Positions 13,074 to 22,073 of a DNA stretch of 38,475 nucleotides are shown here, one piece after another (position 1 is the first letter of the stretch; the number at the start of each line of letters is the position of its first letter). The position numbers and the translations under genes are program-made. The notes beneath the pieces were generated by a model, which was given only the letters and a program-made list of their open reading frames with translations, was not told the DNA's origin and did not search any database. The stretch is taken from the NCBI GenBank assembly GCA_022969215.1, contig JALJPA010000017.1, positions 1 through 38,475 on the forward strand, given 5' to 3'. The DNA comes from Colwellia sp. Lineage in GTDB: Bacteria; Pseudomonadota; Gammaproteobacteria; Enterobacterales; Alteromonadaceae.

Positions 13074-13915
13074 TGAGTGAATTAGTTCAGTACATAGAAA
13101 GTCAAAAGGATTTATTTGTCCCTGCCCTGACTGATAACTCAATAATGTGGGATAAAGAAAAAAACTTTGCATACCAGATGATAATGGCAAATGATTATCT
13201 GCACGGTATAGCGAAGAAAAACAATCAAAGCTTACAAGACGCACTTGTCAATATAGCTACAATTGGTATAAGCCTAAACCCTGTATTGAAGCACGCATAT
13301 TTAATACCACGTAAAGGTAAGGTTTGCTTAGATGTTGGTTATATGGGCTTGCTTCATATAGCGCAATCGTCAGGTGTTATATTGTGGGGGCAATCTAAAT
13401 TGGTTTATGGTAACGATAATTACGTAAACAAAGGGATCGACAAATCGCCTCTGCATGAATTTAAGGCGTTTAGTGATCGCGGGCCTATTGTCGGGTGTTA
13501 TTGCACGGTAAAAACTGTTGATGGTGACTTTTTGACTGAAGAGATGAGTATATCAGATGTTTACGCTATACGGTCAAGGTCTGAATCGTACAAGAAGAAA
13601 TCTGGACCATGGGCAACTGATGAGGGGGAAATGATCCGAAAAACAGTTGTTAAACGCGCTTATAAATACTGGCCCAAATGCGAGCGATTAGGTACTGCTA
13701 TCCAAATGCTTAACGATAACGGCGAAGGTATAGAAAAAGATATAACTCCTGACCTGATAAGCCCAGAACAAATAGACATTTTACTGCCGTTACTTTGTGA
13801 TGATAAAGGAATGTACACAGAAAAAGGTTCAAAAATTTGTAGGGCTTACAAATTCAGTAATCTTGATGAAGTTACAATCGATCAGTTTGATGATGTGTTG
13901 GAGATGGCACAATGA
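13073..13915 (+). CDS. recT: RecT family single-strand annealing protein
   Basis: 280 aa. The RecT core is plain: LQDALVNIATIGISLNPVLKHAYLIP, CLDVGYMGLLHIAQSSG, the GPIVGCYCTVKTVDG strand pair, and the long helix EGEMIRKTVVKRAYKYWPK. RecT coats resected DNA and anneals complementary strands, pairing with the exonuclease encoded next to it (ATGA overlap) to repair and recombine phage genomes. Length is usual for the family. AAGGAG precedes the ATG. Confidence 0.95.
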   Translation: MSELVQYIESQKDLFVPALTDNSIMWDKEKNFAYQMIMANDYLHGIAKKNNQSLQDALVNIATIGISLNPVLKHAYLIPRKGKVCLDVGYMGLLHIAQSSGVILWGQSKLVYGNDNYVNKGIDKSPLHEFKAFSDRGPIVGCYCTVKTVDGDFLTEEMSISDVYAIRSRSESYKKKSGPWATDEGEMIRKTVVKRAYKYWPKCERLGTAIQMLNDNGEGIEKDITPDLISPEQIDILLPLLCDDKGMYTEKGSKICRAYKFSNLDEVTIDQFDDVLEMAQ

Positions 13916-14691
13916 TTATTATTGATGATATAGAGCAAGGAACAGATTCATGGTTTAGGTGTAAAGCTGGCGTTGCGAGTGCTAGCCGTTCTGCTGAATT
14001 CTCAATTGAGCCAAAGCTAGCGCCTATGCCTGATGCAACATATAGCAAAGAAGGTAAAGATCATGTTTATTGGCATGATTACACTTGCTACAGAGGTACA
14101 AACAAGGCGATTTTGCAGACTGTGATACGTGAGACATTACCGCAAGTATATGGTGATATGAGATGGGGCTATTTAGCTGAATTAGTCGCACAAGTAGCAA
14201 CTGGATTGTTACCGGATGAAATGAGCTTTAAACAGTGCGAATGGGGCAAAGAATGGGAGGACGTAGCCCGCGCACACTTTGAATTAACTCTTGGTGTCGA
14301 TGTCGATGTACCGGCGTTTATTTACAAAGATAACGAAATGCGCTTTGGTATTAGTCCAGACGGATTAATCAAAGGTAAAAAAGTCGGACTTGAATTAAAG
14401 TGCCCATATACAACCAAAGTTTACATTGAATTCCTAACGTGCGACAAAATCAAAAAAGAATATATCGAACAGTGCCAATACTCAATGTGGGTTACTGGTT
14501 ATGAGGGTTGGTATTTTGCAAACTACGATCCGCGAATGATAGATAAATCAAAACGCTTGCATTATGTGTTGATTGATCGGGATCAAGAGTTCATGGATAA
14601 ATACGACAATGCTTCAAAGCAATTTATTATTGATATGGATTCGATGCTGGAAAAGTCAGGCGTTAAATTCAAGTCACAATGGCAAGATTAA
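13912..14691 (+). CDS. YqaJ-type recombination exonuclease
   Basis: 259 aa of the lambda-exonuclease/YqaJ fold. GTDSWFRCKAGVASASR opens the family; the catalytic D-ExK set is D150 (ISPDG) with E161 and K163 (LELKCP), followed by EQCQYSMWVTGY at 186-196. It digests the 5' strand of duplex ends so that RecT can load. Start overlaps the recT stop, indicating a coupled two-gene recombination system. A KxE-rich C terminus may contact RecT. Confidence 0.92.
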   Translation: MIIIDDIEQGTDSWFRCKAGVASASRSAEFSIEPKLAPMPDATYSKEGKDHVYWHDYTCYRGTNKAILQTVIRETLPQVYGDMRWGYLAELVAQVATGLLPDEMSFKQCEWGKEWEDVARAHFELTLGVDVDVPAFIYKDNEMRFGISPDGLIKGKKVGLELKCPYTTKVYIEFLTCDKIKKEYIEQCQYSMWVTGYEGWYFANYDPRMIDKSKRLHYVLIDRDQEFMDKYDNASKQFIIDMDSMLEKSGVKFKSQWQD

Positions 14692-14728
14692 TTACTAAGC
14701 GTATAGTGCGCAACAAGGAAAATGAAAT

Positions 14729-15103
14729 ATGAGAGATAAAACTTTAATGGAAATAGGAATAAATGATGCCGTTACAACCTGTCACGAATCTGCTACCTCG
14801 GCTGGTTGGTGGGATGGTATTGATGTCTTTGCACCTCACGTAATACCAGCCAAATTATGCTTGGTACACTCTGAGATAAGTGAAGCTATGGAAGGTGATA
14901 GAAAGGATTTGATGGATGATCATCTGCCCGATAGAAAAATGCTAGAAGTTGAGCTAGCTGATGCAGTAATAAGAATATTTGATCTGGCTGGTGCATGTAA
15001 ATTAGACCTTGGTGGCGCAGTTGTTGAAAAAATGATTTACAACAAAAATAGGCAAGATCATAAAATTGAGAACAGGCAGAAGCCTCAAGGTAAAAAGTAT
15101 TAA
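14729..15103 (+). CDS. MazG-like nucleotide pyrophosphohydrolase
   Basis: 124 aa. The all-alpha NTP-PPase metal motif is visible: ExxE at 49/52 (HSEISEAMEG) and ExxD at 75/78 (EVELADAVIRIFDLAG). Such enzymes hydrolyse dNTPs or alarmone-like nucleotides. In phages they are proposed to change the nucleotide pool or damp starvation signalling; which applies here is unknown. It follows the YqaJ gene by 37 nt with an AAGGA site. Confidence 0.8.
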   Translation: MRDKTLMEIGINDAVTTCHESATSAGWWDGIDVFAPHVIPAKLCLVHSEISEAMEGDRKDLMDDHLPDRKMLEVELADAVIRIFDLAGACKLDLGGAVVEKMIYNKNRQDHKIENRQKPQGKKY

Positions 15104-15117
15104 CAATCAATATAAAG

Positions 15118-15137
15118 CTACCTGTAATCGCAGGTAG
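15118..15137 (+). terminator. Hairpin after the MazG-like gene
   Basis: CTACCTG/CAGGTAG, 7-bp perfect stem with a 6-nt loop, 15 nt after the stop. It is followed by TTAACT rather than a T-run, so it is a weak terminator or an mRNA 3'-end stabiliser. Confidence 0.45.
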
Positions 15138-15156
15138 TTAACTCAAGGCGAATAAT

Positions 15157-15363
15157 ATGGAACATAATCACAAGTATTTCACAGATAAAAAAATAAATCA
15201 TGAGATGCGGATGGGGACCGGTAGATTTATAGATTCTATATTTATGATAAAGTGTCGAGGCTGTTACGCTGAAAAGGAAGCTAGCGAGGAAAATTTTCAC
15301 AAGCTAAGTGGAGGGTTAAGAGCTAGATGTAAGCCTTGCGTTTACCTAGCTGTTAAGATATGA
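15157..15363 (+). CDS. Small zinc-ribbon protein (68 aa)
   Basis: CRGC near residue 33 and CKPC near residue 58 frame a KEASEENFHKLSGGLRARC segment, a pattern found in phage zinc-ribbon and HNH-related small proteins. There is no HNH catalytic histidine pair, so nuclease activity is unlikely. It follows a hairpin and precedes an 11-bp terminator-like stem. Confidence 0.6.
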   Translation: MEHNHKYFTDKKINHEMRMGTGRFIDSIFMIKCRGCYAEKEASEENFHKLSGGLRARCKPCVYLAVKI

Positions 15364-15380
15364 AATTAATAAACTGTAAC

Positions 15381-15410
15381 CACCCTACGATTTTTTAATA
15401 TCGTAGGGTG
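15381..15410. terminator. 11-bp bidirectional hairpin
   Basis: CACCCTACGAT/ATCGTAGGGTG, perfect 11-bp stem with an 8-nt T-rich loop, followed by TTATTT. It ends the recombination operon. The right arm overlaps the first copy of a 15-bp direct repeat (15404-15418). Confidence 0.65.
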
Positions 15411-15418
15411 TTATTTAA
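15404..15418. repeat. 15-bp direct repeat, copy 1
   Basis: TAGGGTGTTATTTAA, repeated exactly at 15849-15863, on either side of the YfiM-like gene. Copy 1 includes part of a terminator stem; copy 2 lacks the other arm. Confidence 0.8.
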
Positions 15419-15441
15419 CTGATAATTTAAGGATGAAGAAA

Positions 15442-15783
15442 ATGAAAGTTTATATTTTAATTGCAATGATGATAGTTTCTTTTAATTCTAGTGCTGCTGA
15501 TATTGGCAAGGATAAATATATGCACGTTGTAGCTACTACAGCAATAAGTACTGCGTTTAAATTTTACGGTTACAGTGAGACGGAATCGTTTTGGGGCGGT
15601 GTGATAGCGGGGGCGACAAAGGAGGCGGCAAGTTATGTTTTCTTGAACGTAAAGCCTGATTTGGGCGATATGGTAGCAAACACAATCGGCGCTTATATCG
15701 GTTCAAAATCAAACTTTACATTTGGAATAGTAAATAATGAATTTGAAACGATATATAAATCTAGTTACACTTGTAAATTCTAA
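15442..15783 (+). CDS. YfiM/DUF2279-like exported protein
   Basis: 113 aa. A signal peptide (KVYILIAMMIVSFNSSA) is followed by a family-like core: DKYMHVVATTAISTAF, then GGVIAGATKEAASY and KPDLGDMVANTIGAYIG. This matches the DK..H / KE / D..AN..G pattern of the YfiM-type lipoprotein family, though a lipobox is not clear. Location is probably periplasmic or outer-membrane linked; a role in lysis or surface change is conjecture. The ATG at 15442 fits the AAGGA site better than 15433. The gene is flanked by 15-bp direct repeats. Confidence 0.6.
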   Translation: MKVYILIAMMIVSFNSSAADIGKDKYMHVVATTAISTAFKFYGYSETESFWGGVIAGATKEAASYVFLNVKPDLGDMVANTIGAYIGSKSNFTFGIVNNEFETIYKSSYTCKF

Positions 15784-15787
15784 TTAT

Positions 15788-15816
15788 ATACTCGGACTTA
15801 TTGTCGTGCCGAGTAT
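15788..15816. terminator. Hairpin between convergent operons
   Basis: ATACTCGG/CCGAGTAT, 8-bp stem with a 13-nt loop, followed by GTTTGTG. It sits between the rightward operon and the leftward tailspike gene and probably ends transcription from the left. Confidence 0.55.
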
Positions 15817-15848
15817 GTTTGTGATATAAATTTAACCTCTTCAGCGTT

Positions 15849-15863
15849 TAGGGTGTTATTTAA
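15849..15863. repeat. 15-bp direct repeat, copy 2
   Basis: Exact second copy of TAGGGTGTTATTTAA; it contains the stop codon of the tailspike gene. The two copies are 445 bp apart. Confidence 0.8.
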
Positions 15864-17539
15864 ACCTGCATTATACCGAAAAACCAAATATTACCGAATT
15901 GCATCCCTATTTCACCACTACGATCACGTCCATCAAAATAAATCAACCCTGAAAAGTTCTTAACAACAGAAAATGACATTCTTGTATCTTCTGTACTTGT
16001 TGTAACAAAGCTACCGTCAATAACATCAGTGAAGTTTATTATAAACTGGTCATCAAGGGGGCTTTTCATTAAAGGTAAGTAAGGCTGCCCAACCGTACCG
16101 CCACCGCTATCGGGCATACAGATTACCGCTCTACCAGGGCAAAACGAATGCGGTACGGTTAGGTTACCGCCAGACAATGTTATTAAATCAGTGAATATCT
16201 TCCCCTGGTCTGGATCTGGTGTTACTTGCCAATCTGCGCCATTCCATAAAACCCTTGCTGCTATTGTCTTGTCCACCGATGCCCTTATCTGCATCGCACC
16301 CAAACTTAACGATGCGCCGATTGACATACCGTGAGCCGGCGCTATTTGCTCGTCGGGGACGACTATCATGGTAAGTACTTTCGTGTACGTCTTTAAAAAG
16401 TTTATTGTCAGACCAATTCCTGTTATGTCTGTTGTTACAGGTACGGTATCAACAACGCCCAAAGGTTCATGATCGCCATCCTTTATCCACTCCCACAAAC
16501 CAGGTTTTTTAGCCACTATCGTTCCTGTTGCAGCCGTTGCGCCTGAAGAATCCACCACGACAGTATAATTATCAACATCAACAACCGTTTGTATCTGGAA
16601 TGTACCAAGAAATTTAAAATCCGATGCGCCAGAAATATATATATAGTCACCAGTTGAATAGTCATGCGCCACTTGGTTTACCGTGCCAACTGTACCTGAT
16701 GAGGTAAATGATAATACATCTTGATCTAGTTGTGCTCGAATAGTCCCTGAAATTATTTCTATCTGCTTCCCTCTGATCTCAGGACTAAAAACATAACCTG
16801 AATAAATACCATTATTTATTTGTATTCCGTTGAGATCTTCAAGTGTTGCCGTGCCTACTAGCTGACTATCACCGTTGAATACACACGTTAAATTACTTAT
16901 TGTTACAGGCGTATTTATTACATACCCACTTACACCAAAAGGAAAATCTAACTGGTTAATATTACCTTTGGCTGCTGCGGCGCTAACTAAGCTTGCTATA
17001 TCCGTAGTTCCGTCTGCAAATCCACCAAGTTGGTTTATGTTTTTAACATCCCTTATAGATAATGCTAGACTAGCAATACCAGTGCACTGCACAAAGAATA
17101 TCCCATCTATCACCACGCTGGACGCTAGAACAACGCTCCAATCTCCGCCCCCTCCCTTGTCTGTCTCCCTTTCTTTTATTTTTAAGGTGTCACCGTCTGC
17201 AATATCATTACTAGCTATAGCAATTGATAGCGTATCTATATTTCTAACAAATGCGTTGTCGGTAACTGTGGCAAATTCAAATATTGGCTCTAAACCAAAT
17301 ATTTGAAGGTCGTCTTTATCGGTTAATGTAACTAAATAATCACCAGTTATGTAAATAGCTTGAAACAAGCCTATGGCGTTTGCTATTACAGGATTTGAAT
17401 TTGCAACTGTGGCCGCTTTTGTTGTATACGTGTCTTTCTTCGTCCCACCATCCAGTTCAAAAAATTCAAGTTTAGCGCCATCTGGCGGTTTTACTCCGCT
17501 ACCAACATCGGTCCTCGGCATTACAAACAGTGAAGTCAT
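15860..17539 (-). CDS. Tailspike / receptor-binding protein
   Basis: 559 aa. Residues 1-95 form a virion-binding N terminus of the podovirus tail-fibre kind (MTSLFVMPRTDVGSG ... GDYLVTLTD). Then INQLGGFADGTTDIASLVSAAAAKG ... LDFPFGVSGYVINTPV opens a right-handed beta-helix of pectate-lyase type, the fold of P22-like tailspikes. A small beta insert follows (YSTGDYIYISGAS). It should bind and perhaps cleave host surface polysaccharide; the substrate is unreadable. Last gene of the late operon, GAGGGTGA before the ATG. Confidence 0.75.
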   Translation of the reverse strand: MTSLFVMPRTDVGSGVKPPDGAKLEFFELDGGTKKDTYTTKAATVANSNPVIANAIGLFQAIYITGDYLVTLTDKDDLQIFGLEPIFEFATVTDNAFVRNIDTLSIAIASNDIADGDTLKIKERETDKGGGGDWSVVLASSVVIDGIFFVQCTGIASLALSIRDVKNINQLGGFADGTTDIASLVSAAAAKGNINQLDFPFGVSGYVINTPVTISNLTCVFNGDSQLVGTATLEDLNGIQINNGIYSGYVFSPEIRGKQIEIISGTIRAQLDQDVLSFTSSGTVGTVNQVAHDYSTGDYIYISGASDFKFLGTFQIQTVVDVDNYTVVVDSSGATAATGTIVAKKPGLWEWIKDGDHEPLGVVDTVPVTTDITGIGLTINFLKTYTKVLTMIVVPDEQIAPAHGMSIGASLSLGAMQIRASVDKTIAARVLWNGADWQVTPDPDQGKIFTDLITLSGGNLTVPHSFCPGRAVICMPDSGGGTVGQPYLPLMKSPLDDQFIINFTDVIDGSFVTTSTEDTRMSFSVVKNFSGLIYFDGRDRSGEIGMQFGNIWFFGIMQV

Positions 17540-19795
17540 TTAATCACCCTCTTTATCTAGTTCTCTTATTTCTAAAAACGCCAATGTTTTCGCAGCCTTT
17601 GTAAGTTGCGTCCTATTCATTGACGGGCTATCTTTTTTAAGTCTGTTTATTTTAGTGTTAACTATTCCGTCCAGAGTTTTCTTTCTTGCTGCTATATCTC
17701 TGCCTTTTCTCGCAGTCTCAGCAACTAAGGAACCAACATTGAATTGTCCAAAACCCGCGAAATTGCCCAGCCTTTCAGTTATATTTAAAAATTTGTTAAA
17801 TGTTCCGCTAGGGTTTGTTGTTCCTGGTGGTGGTATTGTGGCATCACCAATTACTTTTTGGAGAGTTTTTAGTTCGTTAAACCTCTCCTTCCCTAAAACT
17901 TCCATTAATGCCTCTGGTTTTATTTTTTTCATGGCAGAGTTCAACCTAAAACCTGAAATTTCCAGAGTATCTTTGTTTATGGCTTGGCCTAATATATCTC
18001 CAACCATTTCAGACTGTATAGATTTCCATGCGGTTTTGGTTTGTTCTGTAGGGCTTTGTAATAGTATTGACTTTATTTTTCTTATGTTTGTTACAGCGCC
18101 CTGACTTTTAACTATTTTATTTATTACTATTTCTGGATCAACCTTTGGTGTGCTTGTTCCTCTCTTGAAGCTCGTCAAGTCCTCTATTATATCCTTGGCT
18201 CCAAAGGTTTCTATTTGCTCCCTTGCTGCACCCCTAGCCTCTTTAAATGCGTCTGTTCTTCCGCCTTTTACGCCCTGATCAATGACTGCCGCTATTTGCT
18301 TGTCTAATTCACTAACAACAGCTTTGGCGCTTCCTGTTTGATCTGCGCCCACAGCCTTGTTCAAAGCCTTTCTGAATTCTTCCGCATTATTCAAGGTTAG
18401 TGGGGTAACATCGCCTGTTATCGTGATCGCCTGATCTCCGTCCATAACCTTAAATTTGTTTCTAGTCGATTGCTCCACACTATCCCCAATTAACCCGAAT
18501 TTAGCTAAAGCGGTGTTTATTGACTTTTCAACTTCTGGCGTTATTGGTCTGTTTACTATTATGTCGTCTGCTATTTCAACTATGCTCGGATTGTTTAATG
18601 GTAAGGCTTCCCCTGCTGTATCACCGGCTAAAGTATAAAGCTCTGAAACTTCTTTGCGACCAAGCTCTTTTCTTTCAAGCAACACATCTTGTACAAGCTC
18701 ACCTTTACCTCTTGCGGTATCTGTTACCGTTTCCCCTGTGGCCTCTGCAAACCTAGATGAACCGCCGAATTTTTCCGTGAACTTGGTTGCCGCTTCCTTT
18801 AACTGATCTTGTTGTGAAGTTGCAAAGGATCGCGCTTGTTCACCTTCAGGGGAAACAGATTTCAATAATGTTTGTTCCGCCTCTGATGGGGCGAACTTTT
18901 GCGAAGCTTGCGCCCTTGTTAGTTGTACACCTTGGGACTCAGCTTGTCTGATTCTACTTAATGCTTCAGGCGTTAAGTCTTCCTGTGATATTTGTTGCTT
19001 TAATGTCTCTGATGGCTTCAGCTCATCTTTGCTGAGATTGCTTTTGGTTCGCTTTGGTTCAAAAGATTTTAATAATTGGTCCGGGTCGATATTTGCATCT
19101 TTGCGTAAAACGTCTTTTATATTTCTACCTGTGGCTTTTGCAATGTCAAAAGCTTTATCTAAAACGCCGGCTGTCACCGTATCAATAGCAACTTGGGATG
19201 CGTCAAACTCACCACCAGACAAAGCCTGTAATGCTTCAATACCTGCACTGGTTGCACCTGCCCCCGCCGCAACCTTTTTGGCTCCTGTCAACCTACCAGC
19301 GGGTGTAAATGCCGCTGCTATACCAAGACCTTGCATAATATCAATATTGCTTATTCCTGGCTTATTCAATACAACCTGTGCGCCTGTCTCGTTATTAGTT
19401 GCAAAAAAGTTTCCTTTTTCATCCTGGGTAACCCCGACATTTTTGAAGTTACTCCTTAGTATCTCGCCCATTTCAAACGGATCAGTAGCAGTAAGTAGCG
19501 AGGGTGTGATCTCGGCTACTCTTGCTTTATCCTCTCCGAACAGTAAGCCGCCCCGCCCTATTTCAGGTAAATTTTTTGTGGCTTCTGTTTCCCTTTCTGA
19601 GCCGGTAAAAAATTCCCCAATACTTGATAGGATTCCGGGATCTTCTTTTATTTCTGGTTTTGCTGCTTGTGCTGTGACGTTATTATCTGAAGGGATCAAC
19701 CCTCTCTTTACTGCTTCATCAAATTGTGTTTTTTTGTCACCAGACAAAAGGCCCCTTTTATTGGCCTCTTTTAGCATTTCGAATTTTGTTGGCAT
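17540..19795 (-). CDS. DNA ejection protein, gp16-like
   Basis: 751 aa. Position and architecture match P22 gp16 (609 aa), the largest ejected pilot protein. The N terminus KFEMLKEANKRGLLSGDKK is a signature of these proteins. It is followed by a long low-complexity region, an alanine/glycine-rich hydrophobic stretch (KKVAAGAGATSAGIEAL) and a charged helical C-terminal half with MNRTQLTKAAKTLAFLEIRE at the end. It would enter the host envelope to help DNA cross. Start overlaps the gp20-like stop (TAATG). Confidence 0.7.
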   Translation of the reverse strand: MPTKFEMLKEANKRGLLSGDKKTQFDEAVKRGLIPSDNNVTAQAAKPEIKEDPGILSSIGEFFTGSERETEATKNLPEIGRGGLLFGEDKARVAEITPSLLTATDPFEMGEILRSNFKNVGVTQDEKGNFFATNNETGAQVVLNKPGISNIDIMQGLGIAAAFTPAGRLTGAKKVAAGAGATSAGIEALQALSGGEFDASQVAIDTVTAGVLDKAFDIAKATGRNIKDVLRKDANIDPDQLLKSFEPKRTKSNLSKDELKPSETLKQQISQEDLTPEALSRIRQAESQGVQLTRAQASQKFAPSEAEQTLLKSVSPEGEQARSFATSQQDQLKEAATKFTEKFGGSSRFAEATGETVTDTARGKGELVQDVLLERKELGRKEVSELYTLAGDTAGEALPLNNPSIVEIADDIIVNRPITPEVEKSINTALAKFGLIGDSVEQSTRNKFKVMDGDQAITITGDVTPLTLNNAEEFRKALNKAVGADQTGSAKAVVSELDKQIAAVIDQGVKGGRTDAFKEARGAAREQIETFGAKDIIEDLTSFKRGTSTPKVDPEIVINKIVKSQGAVTNIRKIKSILLQSPTEQTKTAWKSIQSEMVGDILGQAINKDTLEISGFRLNSAMKKIKPEALMEVLGKERFNELKTLQKVIGDATIPPPGTTNPSGTFNKFLNITERLGNFAGFGQFNVGSLVAETARKGRDIAARKKTLDGIVNTKINRLKKDSPSMNRTQLTKAAKTLAFLEIRELDKEGD

Positions 19796-20874
19796 TATAA
19801 CCCCAGCGCTTTTTTAATATCTTCATCTGACATGTCTGAAATGTCACCTGTGAATACTTGAGGGTTATCAAATTGCACTTTAAAAACACCCTTTGACTGA
19901 TTTTTAAGGTTTTCAAAGGCTCTTTTTCTACCCGCTGCTTTTTGCTTTAACACACCTGGTTTATCGCCAACTTGAGGGAAGAATTTTTTATCTTCGTTTA
20001 TGAATTCGTCCTTGCCAATGGCTGCGCCTGACTCTTTACGAAGTACCGCTGTTATAAAATCCCTTTTAGCTTGCGAGTATCTTTGCTGATCATCCGATAA
20101 CACTATATTTCCACCTGGTACAGCGCCAAAGAAAGCCGCCTGTATTGAGGTTGGATCGAATCCTTCTATTGATTCAATTTCGTCAAGGTTCGCATTTGCC
20201 GCATTTACCCTATTGGCAAAACCTGCGGCGGCTAGTTGCCCTTCATTTGCGCTTTTTAATATCTGTTGATCGGTTGGCTTTAATGATGGATCTGTTGCTG
20301 CCCTTTGGTTTAATTCTTTAGCTCTTGCGAATCCTTCTTTACTATTAGGTTCTATACCTTCGGCTTGTACTTTTTGTTGTAATGGACTTAATTTTTGTGA
20401 TGGTTTAATCTTTCCTAAGCGCACACCCATTTGAACCGCTCCGTCTATTAGCGCATTGGCTTGTTTTGAGTTACCTGACTCATAAAGGGCTATGATTTCA
20501 TCTGTATCACCTGTTTTTATATTTTTACTTGCTAATTCAGATCTTCTATTTTTTAAAAAGCTTAACTTGCTTTCATCGTCAGGTAATATGCTTGCTTGTA
20601 ATGCTCCAAGCATAACGGATTCAATCCTACTTTCCTCTTCAGCTTTAGAGTTTTGAGATTGACCAGAGTTAAACTTTTGTATTTGCGTTGCTCGTTCTGG
20701 ATCTAAACCCGCTAAACGAGATAATGAGGACTGATCCCCACCTGCCGCGCTTCGGCTTAATTGGTTTATCTGTGGTTGCTGTAGCTTTTGGTGTAGGTCG
20801 ATGCCCCTACCTATAGCGCCGGACATATTAGGAACTAATTGAAATTGATTTGCAGTAACTAACCCGTTAGACAT
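19795..20874 (-). CDS. DNA ejection protein, gp20-like
   Basis: 359 aa against 471 in P22 gp20. Glutamine- and serine-rich N-terminal half (HQKLQQPQINQLSRSAAGG, QNSKAEEESR) with repeated LAGLDPERA-like helices, then a conserved-looking C-terminal block: ITAVLRKESGAAIGKDEF ... FFPQVGDKPGVLKQKAAGR. That block is characteristic of podovirus ejection proteins. Lies between gp7- and gp16-like genes, as in P22. Part of the ejected E-protein set. Confidence 0.75.
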   Translation of the reverse strand: MSNGLVTANQFQLVPNMSGAIGRGIDLHQKLQQPQINQLSRSAAGGDQSSLSRLAGLDPERATQIQKFNSGQSQNSKAEEESRIESVMLGALQASILPDDESKLSFLKNRRSELASKNIKTGDTDEIIALYESGNSKQANALIDGAVQMGVRLGKIKPSQKLSPLQQKVQAEGIEPNSKEGFARAKELNQRAATDPSLKPTDQQILKSANEGQLAAAGFANRVNAANANLDEIESIEGFDPTSIQAAFFGAVPGGNIVLSDDQQRYSQAKRDFITAVLRKESGAAIGKDEFINEDKKFFPQVGDKPGVLKQKAAGRKRAFENLKNQSKGVFKVQFDNPQVFTGDISDMSDEDIKKALGL

Positions 20875-20898
20875 AATTAAACCTTAAAAATAAATAAA

Positions 20899-21603
20899 TT
20901 AACTTAATGCGGCCGTGCCAAGTTCTAAAAATTGTTGAAACTGTTGGGCATTAGCTTGCTGTGAGCCTAGTATACCAGAGGCGCGAGCCTGACCTTGTGT
21001 CTGTAATAAATTCGATATATTATCCGCCTTTCTTTGTCCGAAACTTCCCGTCCTAGCCGCTGTATTTATAGCGCCAGAACCGATATTAGTCGCAGCATCT
21101 TGACCAGAGCGTCTTAAATCGCTTAACCTTGAAAATTCATTGCCAAAATCTTGAGCGGCAAGATCTACGCCTTGTTGATTTAATGCGGTCAACACATTTC
21201 CGCCAAAGTTACCACCAACTGAACTCGCACTCCTTAACAAATTCTTTCTAGCTCTATCACGTAAAAATTGTTGACCGGGTGAGTTTCCAAAAGAATCAAA
21301 CGCCTTTTCTTGATCTTCTTTACCACCAAACCCTAGCAATGACCGTTGCCGATTAAGAGCATCAACACCAGCGGTTGAAAATGGTGATAGTTCATCCCTG
21401 TTCACTTGCTCCGCCCTTGACAAATCCTCCCTTGTAAGGTCGAATTGCCTCCCTTGCTCTGTTATTCCTGCCTGTGCTGCGTCAGCTTGTATTTTTGCTG
21501 CTTTTTCTGCTGCCTTTTCTGCTGAATCGTCAAAGGTCCGTCCAAGTAAAGCGCCTTTTGTGCTGCCGAACAATGTTTTTACTGCGCTTTCCAGAAAACT
21601 CAT
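20899..21603 (-). CDS. DNA ejection protein, gp7-like
   Basis: 234 aa with the ATG at 21603 (ATGA overlap with the upstream gene, AGGGGA site); the track's 21645 start is wrong. P22 gp7 is 229 aa. The sequence is alanine/glutamine-rich and helical: AEKAAEKAAKIQADAAQAG, FDLTREDLSRAEQVNRDELSPF, then GGNVLTALNQQGVDLAAQDFGNEF. This is the usual 'DNA transfer protein' type. It should be packed in the virion and ejected before DNA. Confidence 0.8.
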   Translation of the reverse strand: MSFLESAVKTLFGSTKGALLGRTFDDSAEKAAEKAAKIQADAAQAGITEQGRQFDLTREDLSRAEQVNRDELSPFSTAGVDALNRQRSLLGFGGKEDQEKAFDSFGNSPGQQFLRDRARKNLLRSASSVGGNFGGNVLTALNQQGVDLAAQDFGNEFSRLSDLRRSGQDAATNIGSGAINTAARTGSFGQRKADNISNLLQTQGQARASGILGSQQANAQQFQQFLELGTAALS

Positions 21604-22073
21604 AACATTCCCCTTATCTCTTTTCTTGTTAAACCTAAAAGCCACTGATCGTGTGTTTTACCATTTTTGGTAAAGCTCATTCTATTTACACCTTCATCCT
21701 TGAACCCTACGTTTTTTGCAAGGTTGTAGACTATCCTTCTAGTTTTAGGTATGGATATATTAACCTTTTGCATCTCGCCGCCCATCTTAACAAGCCACTT
21801 GAAAAGCTCAATGATCATACGCCTAGAGTGCGACCTATAACCACTTAGTAAGCAAGGGTGTATCTTAACAGATGTTTTGTTTTCGTAATGTACCGAAATA
21901 ACACCGACAGTAACATTTTCAACTTCGCATATTAGCCAATATGCTGTGGCGCTTGTTTCCGGGTAAAAGTCGTTAAGACTTACCGAATCTTCCACCGAAT
22001 GTTCCCATATTTCAGGCTTGGTTATTATATTTCTAACCAATATCATATCGTTAGTAAGCGCCACTTTTATCAT
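21600..22073 (-). CDS. DUF2824 / GNAT-like protein at gp14 position
   Basis: 157 aa. AYWLICEVENVTVGVISVHYENKTSVKIHPCLL and KNVGFKDEGVN read like a GNAT acetyltransferase core, and the protein sits between needle-region and gp7-like genes, where P22 has gp14. Such DUF2824-type proteins are required for or co-encoded with virion assembly. The normal acetyl-CoA loop (Q/RxxGxG/A) is not clear (LSGYRSHSRRM), so activity is uncertain. Confidence 0.6.
   Translation of the reverse strand: MIKVALTNDMILVRNIITKPEIWEHSVEDSVSLNDFYPETSATAYWLICEVENVTVGVISVHYENKTSVKIHPCLLSGYRSHSRRMIIELFKWLVKMGGEMQKVNISIPKTRRIVYNLAKNVGFKDEGVNRMSFTKNGKTHDQWLLGLTRKEIRGML

Noticed and set aside
16875-17306. 143-aa plus-strand ORF opposite the tailspike gene
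   Set aside because: Antisense shadow; the minus-strand frame carries clear tailspike motifs.
19029-19817. 262-aa plus-strand ORF opposite the gp16-like gene
   Set aside because: Antisense shadow of a low-complexity coding region; no ribosome site or family match.
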